Positions 23,642 through 35,968 of a stretch of 64,000 nt of DNA are shown piece after piece. The stretch spans positions 186,001 to 250,000 of the forward strand of contig JALQBC010000001.1 of NCBI GenBank assembly GCA_023375675.1, given 5' to 3'. Under the pieces are notes generated by a model. It saw only the letters and a list, made by a program, of their open reading frames with translations. It searched no databases and was not told the origin of the DNA. This DNA is from Cytospora piceicola. Taxonomy: Eukaryota; Ascomycota; Sordariomycetes; Diaporthales; Cytosporaceae. Positions within the stretch are counted from its first letter, which is position 1; each line of letters starts with the position of its first letter. The translations under genes were made by a program, and so were the position numbers.

Positions 23642-26469
23642 GCCTGTTTGATCTCCAAGGAATGACACGGTATGAGGTTCTCTGTATCGGGGAAGAAGTC
23701 AATGAGTCCTTCGGTTGTCGAGGTTACAAGTAGCCCGCTTATGTCAGTCGTACCAATAGTGTGCTACCTGGGCCTGCCAGTCACCATTACTCAGTTTTGT
23801 CAGAAGGAGGCACAGTTTGCAGCCCCGATATTCATGTCCTACAGGTCAGTCACGTATCATCCAGCTCATCAATAGGTGCAACGGTGGTTGTGCCTTGTCT
23901 ATTTGATGACCTTCTCCGGGCATCTCTTGGAAGCAAAGACACCCACCCACCTCGACACTCACAACAAGCTTCTACCAAAACCTTACAATGTGTTATCGAC
24001 CGTACGACCGCTACATATGCGGCCATCGAGTTTATCGGCCCTGGGCTCTGCGCTGTCCAGATGGTCCATGTCCGAACAGTGACAGCTGGCCGGCCCGTCA
24101 GGACTGGTACTTGGAAATCCTTTGCAAGGAATGCGGACGGCGAAAGCTTCGCAAGCCAGGTAGACTACCTAAATGAAGATGATGATTCTGGTGACAGGGC
24201 CACCTGGGCTTATACCCGTAAGTGAAAGGTTCTTTTTGGGTGCCTCTCATTGAAGCTCCCACGTACCATGAGGCTGGATTGTGCCCCAAATGCGTCTGGT
24301 CCAAACCCCAGTACCCTACTCCTCAACCTCGGACACAGTATTCAAGCCGGATTTGTTCTATCCTGTATTGATGATCTCGCAGACTTGGCGTTCGCCATAG
24401 CCTTCCCTTGTCCGGCGTGGCCAAGCGTCGCCGGCTCCTCCGATACGCCCTCTTTGCAAATCCGTCACGAGAAACGATTGAAATGGAACACGATGATATA
24501 CCGCGCTCCGGCGGCGATATCTGCAGACTGTTTCAAACATCGTGGTGGAGACTTCCTTCTATTTCGTCGAACATCGAGCATCGAGCACCCAGTGCCTCTT
24601 CAGACGAGTAACGAAGTACCTGTTTGTGGACACAACGTGGATGTCATGATCCAAATTGGACAGAGATGCAGGCTGACACTGGATGTGAAGATGTATCGGG
24701 ATCATCGTGCATTGCAGCCCCGAATCCTTTGAGAAGCCCTTAAGCGGGAAAGGTTGGGGACATCGGTTCCGAGGTCGCGGTCAGGTCGCTGGGTATAGGA
24801 TGCGGCAATAGCTTCGAGCAATTACATCAACCACATCGTGTCCATCGAGCGAGAATTGATCATTTTTCCAAGGTTGCTTCACTTTCCGGACTTCTCACAC
24901 CGGTCGTCAATGTCCTGGTCGATGTTAAGATGAGGTCCATGTCTCGATAGGTGACAAGGGCAATGCGAAGTCCGCAATTTGCACTGCGATACCCTGTAAA
25001 GGAGTTCAGACAGCCCGTGTCCTAGGTCCTGAATACCAACTATGCTGGAATAAAAACACTTGATGGTTGGGGAGTGAGAAGAAGCGTAGAGCCGGACATT
25101 AGCAAGTGCATTGCAAATTTGACAGTACTGTCAACTGGTAAGTAGTTAAGAGCATCTTCTGGTCGAGAAAACCAGGGGACTTCAAAAGCCATGTTCAACT
25201 TGTGGCGACGCGTGCATAGTCTACCCTGGGGTGAAGTTAAAGAAAGGGGCCGTATGTGTTCAGATAGGAGGTTGCACAGATGCCTGCACCACCTGACTTT
25301 GATGAAGACCTATACGAAAGGGGCGGAGCTTCCGGCTGACATAGCCCTGGAAGGCGTGAGGAGAAGAGATGAGGGTGGACTTGAGTTGGGTGCCCCTTGC
25401 TTCCCCCGGTAGGTTGTACAGCTGCATATTGGAGACTGTGAGGCTGCCCTATGAGAATAAGGAACTATTGACAGACATGACAGAACAAGGAGGTGCAAAC
25501 GAGGCGGTATGCATACCAGGCACCCCTACTGTGAGTGATCTCGGCTCGATGTCTCCTTGAAAATATTGGGGATGAACCTGGTCTGCTCGGGAATTTCCCC
25601 GGGCAAGGACCAGGAACTGGTCATTGATGGGCGTTGGCCCCTGAGACCTTTTATCCACAGTTGAAAATGACAGCGTTCAGGGCCGCAGCATCCGGTCAGC
25701 CGGTTGTCCGGTGGCTCGGATAAATACTTAATTTGTGCGCGCAGTGACAATTACCCCAGTATGTTATATATTGACCTTATTATTAGTGTGTATTGGGCGC
25801 AGCGATAAACCGGGAAATCCACGTCTGCCAGGTTGACGGAAGCCGAAGAAGATGACGATCGGGGCAGCCAGTCCCATAGAAAAAGAGCTAATATGTAGAC
25901 CATGAATCATTGGCAGCAGGAAACGGCAGGAAAAGGTCGGCATCACCCCTGGGAATCCGTTATAGAAGTTTGCGCGTCCCTGAATTTGTGCCAGCCCTGT
26001 GGGACTCTGGCCAGCCACTTATGCTACCTTGTGGATACGAGACCCGTCAAATATTCAAAAATAGTAGACTCGACCCACAGTAATCAAAATTCCCCAGAGG
26101 TCTCGACTTGTTCCATCACGTCAAGGACCACTCTTTCTTTACCACTCATTGTGGCCCACGACGCTTGGATACGAGATCGTTTCGGCGCCGGGAGATCAAC
26201 AACATTGAACGTGCCCTGTTTCCGTCTTCAAGGCGGATGGCCTTTAAACATGACCTTTTCCTCGACCAAGGAAGATCGACCTTTCCTCTTCTTTTTTTTA
26301 TCCTCTCACCCATCATCAGATCGTCATTAACCGGTTTTCCTTTGGTGTACATTCGTTTGACCCGTCCTCTCGCTGTCAACAAACAAACTCTAGATATACT
26401 TAATTGTTCTCGTCCACTCTTTTACTCCCGGTAATAACTCCCCAACGACCCCTGAACAAGATATTCAAG
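23642..26469. other. Intergenic region, 2.8 kb
   Basis: Apart from one weak candidate at 23988-24176 nothing is recognised. The last 300 bp before the GH17 start are CT-rich and look like a promoter and 5' leader. Confidence 0.4.
23988..24176 (+). CDS. Possible small cysteine-rich protein exon
   Basis: ATG at 23988 opens 62 codons beginning MCYRPYDRYICGHR, with cysteines at residues 2, 11, 22, 27, 45 and 48 and a basic CxxCGRRKLRKP end. The Cys/His spacing resembles small zinc-binding-like hypothetical proteins of fungi, and a GT donor follows the LRKPG codons. No convincing second exon was identified. No function is proposed. Confidence 0.25.
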   Translation: MCYRPYDRYICGHRVYRPWALRCPDGPCPNSDSWPARQDWYLEILCKECGRRKLRKPGRLPK

Positions 26470-27640
26470 ATGGTTTGCACCAAGAAGGCCACCCAGACCG
26501 CTGCTGCCGTCGCCACGGCGGCGAGCTCCATCTTCAGTGGATACAGCGGTGCCGATGCCACTCCTGTCGCAAACGTCGTTTCCAAGGCGGCCTCCACTGC
26601 CACAGTGGGCGCTGCCAACTCGGGCATCAAGGGCTTCAACTATGGCGCCTTCTTCCTCGACAACACGGCCAAGAAACAGGCAGACTTCGAGTACGAGTTC
26701 AACCGGGCACAGAACCTGGCCAACACAACCGGATGGAACAGCGCCCGTCTGTACACAACGGGTAAGTGCCTCATCATGCCCCGCATCTGAAGTCGTGGAT
26801 CGTGGATCTTGGGTCCTGCAACATTACCCTGCAGGCAGCCAATGAGCCAAGGAGCCAAGACCTTTTGTGTTGTGATGCTAACTTGCCCCTTCAGTCCAAT
26901 ACGGCACAGCAAGCGACCCCATCTCCGCCATCCCCGCAGCCATCGCCTCCAAGACATCACTCCTCCTCGGTATGTGGGTGTCCGGTAGCTCCTCGGCCAT
27001 CACCAACGAGATCGCTGCCCTGAAGGCGGCCATCGCCCAGTACGGCACCGCCTTCACAGACCTGGTCACGGGCATCTCAGTCGGGTCCGAGGACCTGTAC
27101 CGCGCCGCGCAGGGCGACGCCACCTCCCCCGGTGTCGATGTCGACACCCTGATTTCCTACATCAGCAGGGTCCGCGAGGCCATCGCCGGCACCACGCTGG
27201 AGGGCGTCCCCGTCGGCCACGTCGACACGTACGACTCGTTCGAGAACGGCACAAACACCAAGGTCATCAGCGAGATCGACTGGATCGGCTTCGACGGCTA
27301 CCCCTACTGGGAGAAGGCCAACGGAAACAGCATCGACGACGCCTCCAACCTGTTCTACAAGGGCCTGGACAAGACCAAGGCCATCGCCGGCGACAAGCCC
27401 GTCTACGTGACCGAGACCGGCTGGCCCGTCAGCGGCGACCAGTTCGGCGCGGCTGTCGCCAACGATGCCAACGCCCGCAAGTACTGGAAGGACATCGCCT
27501 GCACCCTGACTGAGAACAACATCAACGTTTGGTGGTACATGCTGCAGGAGTCGCAGAACGGCAAGGCCTCACCCGACTTCGGCCTCTTCGGCCCTGGTGA
27601 CCTGGCTGTCGTCCCTCAGAACTACGACCTCTCTTGTTGA
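26470..27640 (+). CDS. GH17 glucan endo-1,3-beta-glucosidase-like protein
   Basis: Exons 26470-26761 and 26895-27640 (intron 26762-26894, gtaagt...ttcag) give 345 residues. The TIM-barrel motifs of glycoside hydrolase family 17 are present: IKGFNYGAFF (first strand), ISVGSEDLYR with the putative acid/base Glu163, WIGFDGYPYW, and VTETGWP with the nucleophile Glu271. Close relatives are cell-wall beta-1,3-glucanases such as Bgl2-type enzymes, which remodel beta-glucan. The N-terminus, MVCTKKATQTAAAVATAASSI, is Ala/Thr-rich but lacks a classical hydrophobic signal peptide. There is also no GPI-attachment tail; the protein ends NYDLSC. Location is therefore uncertain. Confidence 0.9.
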
Positions 27641-30032
27641 TTATGTCGCAAGTGAGGTGTAGTATGTGTGAGGATGAAGGAGGATGATTAGGATGGCTTC
27701 TGTAGATTTGCAAGGGGACCATTTTGGAATAACTTGGAAATAACTTGGGAATCGAGCGCCGTCTTCTGATGCCTCGTTGATCCGAGAGGCAGGATGCTGT
27801 TGCATGAACTTCTTGTACATACTTGTGTAGCCAATGCAGCTCATATGCTCTCGCAGAAATCGCGTGTAACGTGTCCATGTGTCTCCCTGGGGTTTCTCCC
27901 CGGTCTCGTTTAACGTGTGATAGCAACGGATGACTGAAGAGAGCTCGTCCCGTCTGTGCTTCGATGTCGCCTGTGCCACATGCCGATTTGCCGATGTGCC
28001 GTTGCCAGTCGGGATCCTTCATGATTTCACGGGCATGGAAGTTCAAGCGACAGGCCAGGTAAGCATTGACGTAACCTTGGAAGTAAGTGAGTATGCAAGG
28101 GAGTCTGGGGCCAATAGCACCCGGTGAGAACAGAGATCCAGAAGTTTAGTCCAACCTCTGTGTGACACGTGAGGGAAACTTTGTGGTTACAATGTCGGCA
28201 CGAGGTGATCAGACCGTCAAGAGAATTGAAGCGAAGCGAAGCATAGCGTGACCCTGGTGAAGAACTCTTCCCGTTATAACATCCCGAGTGGTGAAGACCT
28301 TGGAGCCTTGAAGGTTGGGGGGGTTTTAGAGTTGCCGCTACTCCATTCGGATGTACCCTCAGACCCTCAGGACCCTTGACGGGCCCTAACTTAGGCACTG
28401 TCCCAGACATCTGGATGTTTCTACCTAATGCATGCACTGCAGATCTCCCTTTGTAAAGATCCGAAGAAAAGATAGACGAGCAGGTGTTCCATCCTACCGT
28501 CCAGCGCCCTATTATCGATCGCATTTAGAGATCAATCTCGAGTCACTCGTGGACGGTGTGGCTGTAGCGCCGAGCCGGACAAAGAACAAAGTCTTCCTGT
28601 TATCGCACTTATCTGTAGATTCCCCTGCAGATGACCAGACGAGTTGGGGCTATGCCAAGTAGTGGAGAAGTATTTCTTGGCCTACGTCACGCTCCTGATT
28701 ACTATTAAAACGGGACTTTTTGGGGGACGGTTGTGGTAGGACTGATATGAAGTAGTACATGGGCAATACTTGTGCTATGTAAAAGGGAAAGCCGGTGAGA
28801 GACGGTGCTTATGCTATGAACTTAAGTATGTACCACGGTACATGATCATGATCATGATCATATATATGCGCAGTTCAATGTTGGATGTGGATGATTATAC
28901 TCTGACACGATGCATCAGTGTTCAATATCAATTGATTTGATTGCTCTCCTTCAATGTTGTGAGACTCCTTTTAATACCTACAAATTACCCAAGGTAGGTA
29001 CCAAACGACCACATATAACATTGAAGAGTACGATGAGAGCTATAGATTGCTGCCTACATGTACTGCCAGAAACACCGAAATATTTCCAGCAATCTATCTG
29101 CCTATCTACTCAAGTGGCTATCTGTCTTGCCCGTGTATTACTATTGACGGCCCGAAACCAGGCGTACATCAATATCCACGGATGTGCAGAACACCCAGTT
29201 CGTATCTTACATGCCAAGTCTGCCTGCGGCATGGCTGCCAGGAGGGATTGATCCTAACTGTTCCACACTACAGATAGGCAGTCCGTTGTTATTGATGGTG
29301 GTGTTTATCTTGGTTGATCGATCGATTGTCCATCCTCGTCTTCTATTTGCCAATTCGTCAAGGCAAACTCCACGGCACCCTGGTAGGCAGGATTACTGGG
29401 TATTCGTTAAGAACCATTATCATCAGGTAATCAAGTAGATAATACATGGTGATAAAGACTCGGTGCCCGCGCCGGCCTCAGATGTCTCTGATAAGCCTCA
29501 ACACTCTGACCCTTGGAGTAACGCTCCAAGCCATCGGCCAGAGAAAATCTGCCCAATGAAAACGCCTTTGATCACATTGCCTCGGATCGGGGTAGTACTG
29601 ACAGGGATGCTGTGTGGGGAGCAAATGCCTACCTAAGTATGCACACAGCATAGAAACCTTGGAACCTTACTGGAACCTTCAGGGCTTTGGAATGCAGTGC
29701 AACAGTCAAATTGCCCCAGATTTTGCCTAGCTGAAGGATCCGGCCCATTGGTAGAGTCTGTATGAGAACACTAATAAGGATGCGGTGCTGCGGCCGAGAC
29801 TTGGTTACTTAAATCTTATCATCTTGCTGCTCACTCTTCTCCTCTTCTGTTCATCATACCATTACCGTTGTTCACCTCACCCCGCCTCACCTCACCTCAC
29901 CTCACCCCATCCGCCCCTGAGCCTGGTCATTCTTCTCTTGGCTCTCACTGTGCTTGACCCAGCAGTGACCAGCCCTATCGACCGACAACAATAACCAGCT
30001 CGACTTGGCCCGGCTGGCCAGCCTGCTGCAAT
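27641..30032. other. Intergenic region, 2.4 kb
   Basis: No gene recognised. An ATCATG microsatellite lies at about 28841-28862 and a CTCAC tandem run at about 29877-29908, the latter in the CT-rich probable leader of the permease gene. Confidence 0.45.
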
Positions 30033-32028
30033 ATGAGTACCTCCGACCAGGAAAAAAAGGCCCAGTACGGCGACGTCGAAGCCTTCCCCGACCGGTCCTC
30101 CGACATTGGTTCGGGCGAGATCCTCCATGGCAACAGTGACGGTCTACATCGGCGACTTGCCAACCGACAGATCCAATTGATCGCCATCGGCGGCAGTATC
30201 GGCACGGCTCTGTTCGTCAGCATCGGCAGCGGCCTGTACTCAGGTGGTCCCGGCTCCTTGTTCATCGCCTACCTGTTATACAGCTGTATGCTGGGCCTCG
30301 TCAACAACTGCATGGCCGAGATGGCCACGCTCCACCCCGTATCCGGTGGCTTTATCCGCATGGCGGGCAAGTGGGTGGACGAAGCCCTGGGCTTCACTGC
30401 CGGCTGGAACTTCTTCCTCTACGAGGCCCTGCTCATCCCCTTCGAGATCACCGCCCTGAACCTGGTGCTGAGCTTCTGGAGGGATGACATACCTGCCGCT
30501 GCCGTGTGTGCGGCGTGTATCGTCCTCTATGCGTGAGACCACCTGTTTTCTTCCTTGTGGAGGTGTGACCCGTTGTGATACGAGTGACAAGTTTCCCTGC
30601 GACGGCAAGACGATTGACCCCCGTTTGCCTCCTCTTGCCGGACCGTCCTCCCCTCCTTTGCCGGACAACCCCCCCTCTCCCCCTCCTCTTCGAAACTCCC
30701 CTTGCCGGACCCTTTTGAGTGTGAAAGTACACGAAGCTAAACTTTCTGTGAATAACTAGTCTCATCAATTGCCTTGCCGTGCGAGGCTACGGAGAAGCCG
30801 AGTTCTGGCTCTCCGGCGGCAAGGTTATACTCATCATCATGCTCTTCTCCTTCACCCTCGTGACCATGTGTGGCGGTAACCCCAAGCACGATGCATATGG
30901 CTTCCGCTACTGGGGCAACCCTGGCTCCTTCAAAGAGCATCACTCGACCGGTAGCCTCGGCCAGTTCGAGGGGTTCCTCGCTGCCCTGTGGTCCGCCTCC
31001 TTCACGGTCGTCGGCCCCGAGTATATCGCCATGGTGGCCGCAGAAGCCAAGCGTCCCCGGACATACATCAAGACCGCCTTCAAGACCGTGTACTGGCGGT
31101 TCGGAATCTTTTTCATCATGGGTGCTCTGTGTGTTGGTATAGTTATCCCGTATAATGACCCTACGCTCGTGAATATCTATGGTGGTAGTGGCGAAGGAAG
31201 TGGTACCGCCGCTGCCTCGCCTTATGTCATTGCCATGTACGTCTTCACCAGCCCGGACCTCGGAAGTCCCTCCTCCCCTCCCACCCTCCCTTCCCCGTCC
31301 TCCTTGCTAACCACGTGATCCTTCCCATCAGGAAGAACCTCGGCGTCACTGTCCTCCCCCACATCACCAACGCCCTCATGGTAACGTCCATTTTCTCCGC
31401 CGGCAACACCTACACCTACGCCGCCGTGCGCAACCTCTACGGCATGTCCCTCGAGGGCCGCGCCCCGCGCTTCCTCCGCAAGACGACGCGCAACGGCGTG
31501 CCCATCTACTGCTTCCTCATCGTCATGATCTTCCCCTTCCTCTCCTTCATGCAGCTCTCCAGCGGCTCCAACACGGTCCTGAACTGGCTGGTGAACCTCA
31601 TCACCGCCGGCGGCATCATCGACTACATCATCATGTGCATCACCTACATCTTCTTCTACCGCGCGTGCGAGGCACAGGGCGTCGACCGGACGCAGTTCCC
31701 CTATTACGGCTGGGGCCAGCCCTACTGCGCCTGGGTCGGCTTGATCTTCGAGAGCCTGGTGGTCTTCTTCTACGGGTACTCGAGCTTCACGCCGTGGAGC
31801 GTGGACAACTTCTTCATCTACTACACCATGGTCATCCTTGCGCCAGTCCTGTTTGTGGGCTGGAAGCTGATCAAGCGGACCAAGTTCGTGGGGCCGCACG
31901 AGGCAGATCTGGTGTGGGAGCGGCCTGTTGTTGACGCGTATGAGGCCTCATTTAGAAACCCGCCACTGGGTTTCTGGACGGAGTTGATCCAGATGGTTGG
32001 GTTTAAGAGGCATCTGAAGGATGACTAG
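30033..32028 (+). CDS. Amino acid permease (APC superfamily, YAT type)
   Basis: Exons 30033-30532, 30760-31236 and 31332-32028 give 557 residues. Introns are 30533-30759 (gtgaga...ctag, 227 nt) and 31237-31331 (gtacgt...tcag). The soluble N-terminus is followed by LHRRLANRQIQLIAIGGSIGTALF (about residues 44-67), the first-helix signature of yeast amino acid transporters with its unwound GSIGT. Further family text includes GGPGSLFIAYLLYS, EMATLHPVSGGFIRMAGKWVDEALGF, VVGPEYIAMVAAEAKRPR and SAGNTYTYAAVRNLYGMSLEGRAP. About 12 hydrophobic segments are present. It should be a plasma-membrane proton/amino acid symporter, perhaps of the acidic or neutral amino acid group; the substrate cannot be read from sequence. 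Complete. Confidence 0.93.
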
Positions 32029-32522
32029 GCTACATATGTAGCTTTTATAGCGAAATGGGAGAAACAAATACTTCCTGAAGGATTTTTACAAGGCCAGACT
32101 CACGTTGATCATGACTCTCTTCATGGGGTCATCGTATTTGTCAGTCAATCTCGTGTGACTGATCCCCGCATCCAAACGTGGTATATTACGTTGCATCTTG
32201 ATGGTTTTCCCGAATTTCTCCTCTCGGCTACGCGGCTCATATTCAGTACAACAGGATGATTGGAGATGTTGAAGTCCATCCGAGGTATGGTGAAAATATG
32301 CATGATAATGCATCTTTCTACCGTTACAGTATCTCACTCGTACACCCACATATCATGCACATGTGTACGGAACTGGCACACGGATACTGATGAGGTTCCT
32401 CACCCCGCTCTTGACCTATTTATTCCACGTTGTTCTCTCACTTTTACGTTTCCTGTTCTTTGCATTCTTCATAACTCTCCTCAAGCAGCTCTCAGAGTTC
32501 GGTGCAAGACATAGGAAGCGCA
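32029..32522. other. Intergenic region before the SDR gene
   Basis: No gene recognised. It is the 3' flank of the permease and a CT-rich upstream region of the SDR gene. Confidence 0.45.
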
Positions 32523-33776
32523 ATGGACCCCAAGCAAGGTTCAGACAAGAAAGTGGCCATCATAACAGGCGCAACGGTACGTCTGGATTCTTCTGCTTGT
32601 CTTATATTGGTTGCAGGCTAATCTGGTTGATCTCGAGAGCGGAATCGGAGTCGACTTGGCCGAGCACCTGTATAGTGGTGGCTATCGCCTTGGTATCACG
32701 GGCAGGCGCAAGGAGCTGGGAGACTCAATCGCCAAGAGCATCGACGCGACTGGAGAGGACGTGATCTTCGAGCAATGCGACGTGTCGTCCTATGATGACC
32801 AGGCCAAGCTCTTCCGGAGGGTCTGGGATAAATGGGGGCGCATCGAGTATGTAGCTCTTTCTATCTTTCTTGTTTTCTTCTCCTTTGCTTTCCCTCCATG
32901 TAGGGTGTTTAACCCACCTGGTTTTACTACTCCTCCCCTGCCGCTCAGCTGGGCACGGATGAGACAGGCCTGCTGAGAATTACTGGTCAGTGTTTTCATC
33001 GCCAACGCCGGCATCGTCGACGCCGGTTCTCTTTACAACTTCTCCAGGCGCGACGAACCTATCACTTCACTTCCACCAGCTCCAGACCTGTCCTGCACTG
33101 AGATCAACTATAAGGGACCCATATACGGCTCTATCCTGGCGACACATTTCATGCGGCACAACCCCGGCGGCCACGGGGGAAAGATCATCATTACAGCCAG
33201 CATGATAGCTGTCCATCCCTGCGGCACCTTTCCTGAATACGCCGGTGCGAAGGGTGGTGTGCTCAACTGGGCACGAGCTATGGCGCCGATTTTGCGGCAG
33301 AAGGAAAACATTACCATCAACTCAGTACTCATGGGTCCGTATGATACAGGGATAATGCCCGATTTTACAACTGCATTTTTGTCTAAGCAGTAAGTGTTCA
33401 GTTCCATCTTTTGGCAACTCCCAACTGCAAGGCCTGGTGCTGCTTTCGGTGCCCGATGATGTCGGCCAAGCTGACCTTTGAAAGCCTGACTAAAAAGGAC
33501 TCATTTTTGTCCGCTTACGACGTCTTTCTCAACGATGGTGACAACAAAGTGACTGGGAAAGCTGTCGAGCCAGGTTATGATAGGCTGTACTGGTATGATG
33601 TTCCTGAATATAAGAGCGGCGAGTTTGCGTGGCGCGACGACAGGATCTATGAGCCATGGTTCGTCGCCACTCATGGTGAAGCGAGCGAAGTCAAGGGGGC
33701 GCTCCTGGCACCACCAAATCAGGAAACCGGGGAACTGTTTATCAATGACGACTTCATAGGTCGTCGGGTAGAGTAA
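32523..33776 (+). CDS. Short-chain dehydrogenase/reductase, classical SDR
   Basis: Four exons: 32523-32576, 32638-32846, 32991-33389 and 33485-33776, total 954 nt, 317 residues with all phases matching. The first splice builds the cofactor motif TGATSGIG (residues 15-22). NAG occurs in IANAGIVDAG, and the catalytic set is Ser158, Tyr171, Lys175 (YAGAK). The last intron (33390-33484) is supported by the branch site CTGAC 12 nt before its AG; skipping it would introduce stops. The C-terminal exon (LTKKDSFLSAYDVFLNDG, KVTGKAVEP, YWYDVPEY) resembles fungal 15-hydroxyprostaglandin-dehydrogenase-like SDRs. Substrate unknown. It sits at the border of the accessory region and could be either a primary or a secondary metabolism enzyme. 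Confidence 0.85.
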
Positions 33777-34088
33777 ATTTCGGCGGATCTTTTTGTTCAA
33801 CTCGTTTGTAGCCATGCGAAACATCTAGTGTGCTTCGAATTATGAAAAGTAGTCGAAACAAATACTTTCGGAGACATCCATAACATCCACCCCCCCATAT
33901 GAGGGGCATTATTCCGCCAGCTATATAGGAGTATATGCCCGAAGCACTCGAGCTACATATATATATCAGACTTCCGGACAAATCTTTTTTGCTATAAAAC
34001 AAAACAAACGCGAAAATAATGCATGCGACTCCCTTCCTAGGGTAACTATAAAAAACCCAGCTGACCATAGTCTTCAGGTGCCGCTTCC
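33777..34088. other. Short intergenic region
   Basis: About 310 bp of moderately AT-rich sequence between the SDR stop and the HET relic. Nothing is recognised except a TA-rich run near 33955-33968. Confidence 0.45.
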
Positions 34089-35650
34089 CTAGACAAGTTG
34101 AGTTTTATTGCAATCTAGCTTATTCCAAAAGTGCTTAGTAGCCTCTCCCATCATCAAGCCAGAAACGTAACAAGGCCTAACAAGTCTGTGATAACTTTCG
34201 AATGGACATAGAACCAGAGGCACTCTATAGCCTCGAACAACAGCGACACGATCCCCCTGTTCTATGCTGCGAGGTCCGATACCTATGCGGCCGTGATGAG
34301 TACTGAACATAGCAGACATCTGATTGTCAATAGTCTCCTCCATCCTGAATAGGTGTTCCTTTCGATTCATATACAGTTCACCTGGGCCAGTTGACTCCAT
34401 TCCTCTTCCCTGTAACAATTCGAGGCCAAGCTTACAGAAGATCGAGCGAGGCGGGTGAAAACAGGGTGCCACCCGAAGAGCTGAACCAAAACTTCTTGAA
34501 AACCCAAGATTAACTTTTCCAGTCTCCCTCCGAGGCTGAATCTGAGTCGATTAACGCGGAATCGAAGTCCATTAACCCGTAACATGAGTCGAAGTCGAGG
34601 TCGAGTCCTCGAAAATTGTTGACTGAAAATAGCGACGGAGTTTCACCACCGATAAGCTCTTCCCATCAGGTGCCAAGCAAAGTTCCCTTATAAGGTCTCG
34701 ACGTTTCGCTTCATCCTTAGTGCTGCTACCAAGGTTCCGGTGCATTCGGACTGAGTCGGCAGATAGCAAGTCAACATATAGAATACTGTAATCAGTCGTC
34801 TCTTTCATTAAGATGGAACGAATCATCCGCGGTACTGTCAGCTTTGAAACATCATATGTAACTTCCCGCCAGATAGCGAATATCGACACAGCCGCCTCGA
34901 AGGTCTGGTACCCAGGATGGAAGCCTGATGTCCCCTCCGTTGGATGGGTTCCATATCCCGGCTGTGAACAACGAAGACAAGTTACCGTCCTTCGTAATCT
35001 GGCTCATTGCGAAGTATGTGTTGATATCTCGAACCGGAAGGGAATAGTCAGACGCCACTGCATGTTGTTGGCCAAGGCACTGCACACGCCCCGCAAAGCG
35101 TATAGTTTGTCTCTGGGATCCTGACATTGCAAGTGTCTTGTTGGGTGTAGAATATTGTTGATATGCTGGCTCTGTTCTTGATGAATGCGGAAATGCGCAA
35201 TTCTGAAGAGAGCTTTGCGTAAGCCATGGACCCATGAGTGTTTGATCTGGGCTGTCAGTCACAGCTCATGGCGTGCAGATATCTTGTCAAGCCGATTCCA
35301 TTGCTACTAGATAGCTTTCTGCTGACCACAATGGATGATGATTTGCTGAGCTAGCACAATTTCTTTGAATACCCACATGCGGTTTCAATATGATCGCTGA
35401 AGCAAGTTGGTGAGTGCTTTCTAGCCAGCTTCATCGCTTGTCACACTTTGCACGACGACCTCCCCGTCCTCTTCCGGGAATCTACCGCAGTCCTCAATAA
35501 GCTTGAAGGCCTCTTCAGCTTCCTCGGAGTCAGTGCCAACCCAGATTATCACGACTCTGGCGTGGGAATGAATACCAGCCCCATTAATTGTACCTGCTTA
35601 TTCCGGTCTTGAATAGAGGCTTGATTGATGCAGATGGTATCGATCTAAAA
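34089..35650 (-). pseudogene. Broken HET-domain (heterokaryon incompatibility) gene
   Basis: On the minus strand, pieces of a HET protein occur in the right order but different frames. Near 35650-35580 is the HET-domain motif DTICINQASIQDRNKQVQLMG. A one-frame shift follows before ARVVIIWVGTDSEEAEEAFKL. Near 35045 is DYSLPVRDI, near 34915 LPSWVPDLRG, then a shifted MSIFAIWREVTYDVSKL stretch. The typical C-terminal end GDRVAVVRGYRVPLVL with SYHRLVRPCYVSGLMMGEA lies at about 34260-34120. The N-terminal part of the domain is missing. HET proteins trigger cell death on non-self fusion; this copy is not translatable as one protein, although a few of the shifts could be unrecognised introns. Its presence fits accessory, rearranged DNA. 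Confidence 0.72.
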
Positions 35651-35967
35651 TGCTTAAGCCTTAAAGTAAGTGTAAGCCTTCTGGCAGGTATTGAAAGGCA
35701 TTATGACCTTAATTCTTCTAGCCGTTCGACAGCTGAAAACACTACTTTCGAAAGCTAATTAGATCCTTTGGACAAGTGCTATAGCGAACCAGTATAATTG
35801 TAATCTAGAGCTAATCGGGATTAAAAACAGGGGAAGCCTCCGAGTAAGAAAGTTTATATATGCTCGCCCGCCTTGTAAAACAAACAACAACCTTCTCAAC
35901 GCAAGGCACAGTTTCTGTATACTCGACCGCCTCGTGAAACAAACGACAACCTTCCCAACGAGAGGCA
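35651..35967. other. Intergenic region between HET relic and ABC transporter
   Basis: No gene recognised. Its right part is occupied by a two-copy 59-bp tandem duplication that reaches the ABC transporter stop codon. Confidence 0.5.
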
Positions 35968-35968
35968 T
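35851..35968. repeat. Two-copy 59-bp imperfect tandem repeat
   Basis: Copy 1 (35851-35909) and copy 2 (35910-35968) share AGTTT..TAT..CTCG.CCGCCT.GT.AAACAAAC.ACAACCTTC.CAACG spacing with about 11 mismatches, mostly transitions. Copy 2 ends exactly at the ABC transporter stop codon on the minus strand, so the duplicated unit includes the 3' end of that gene. Confidence 0.8.
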
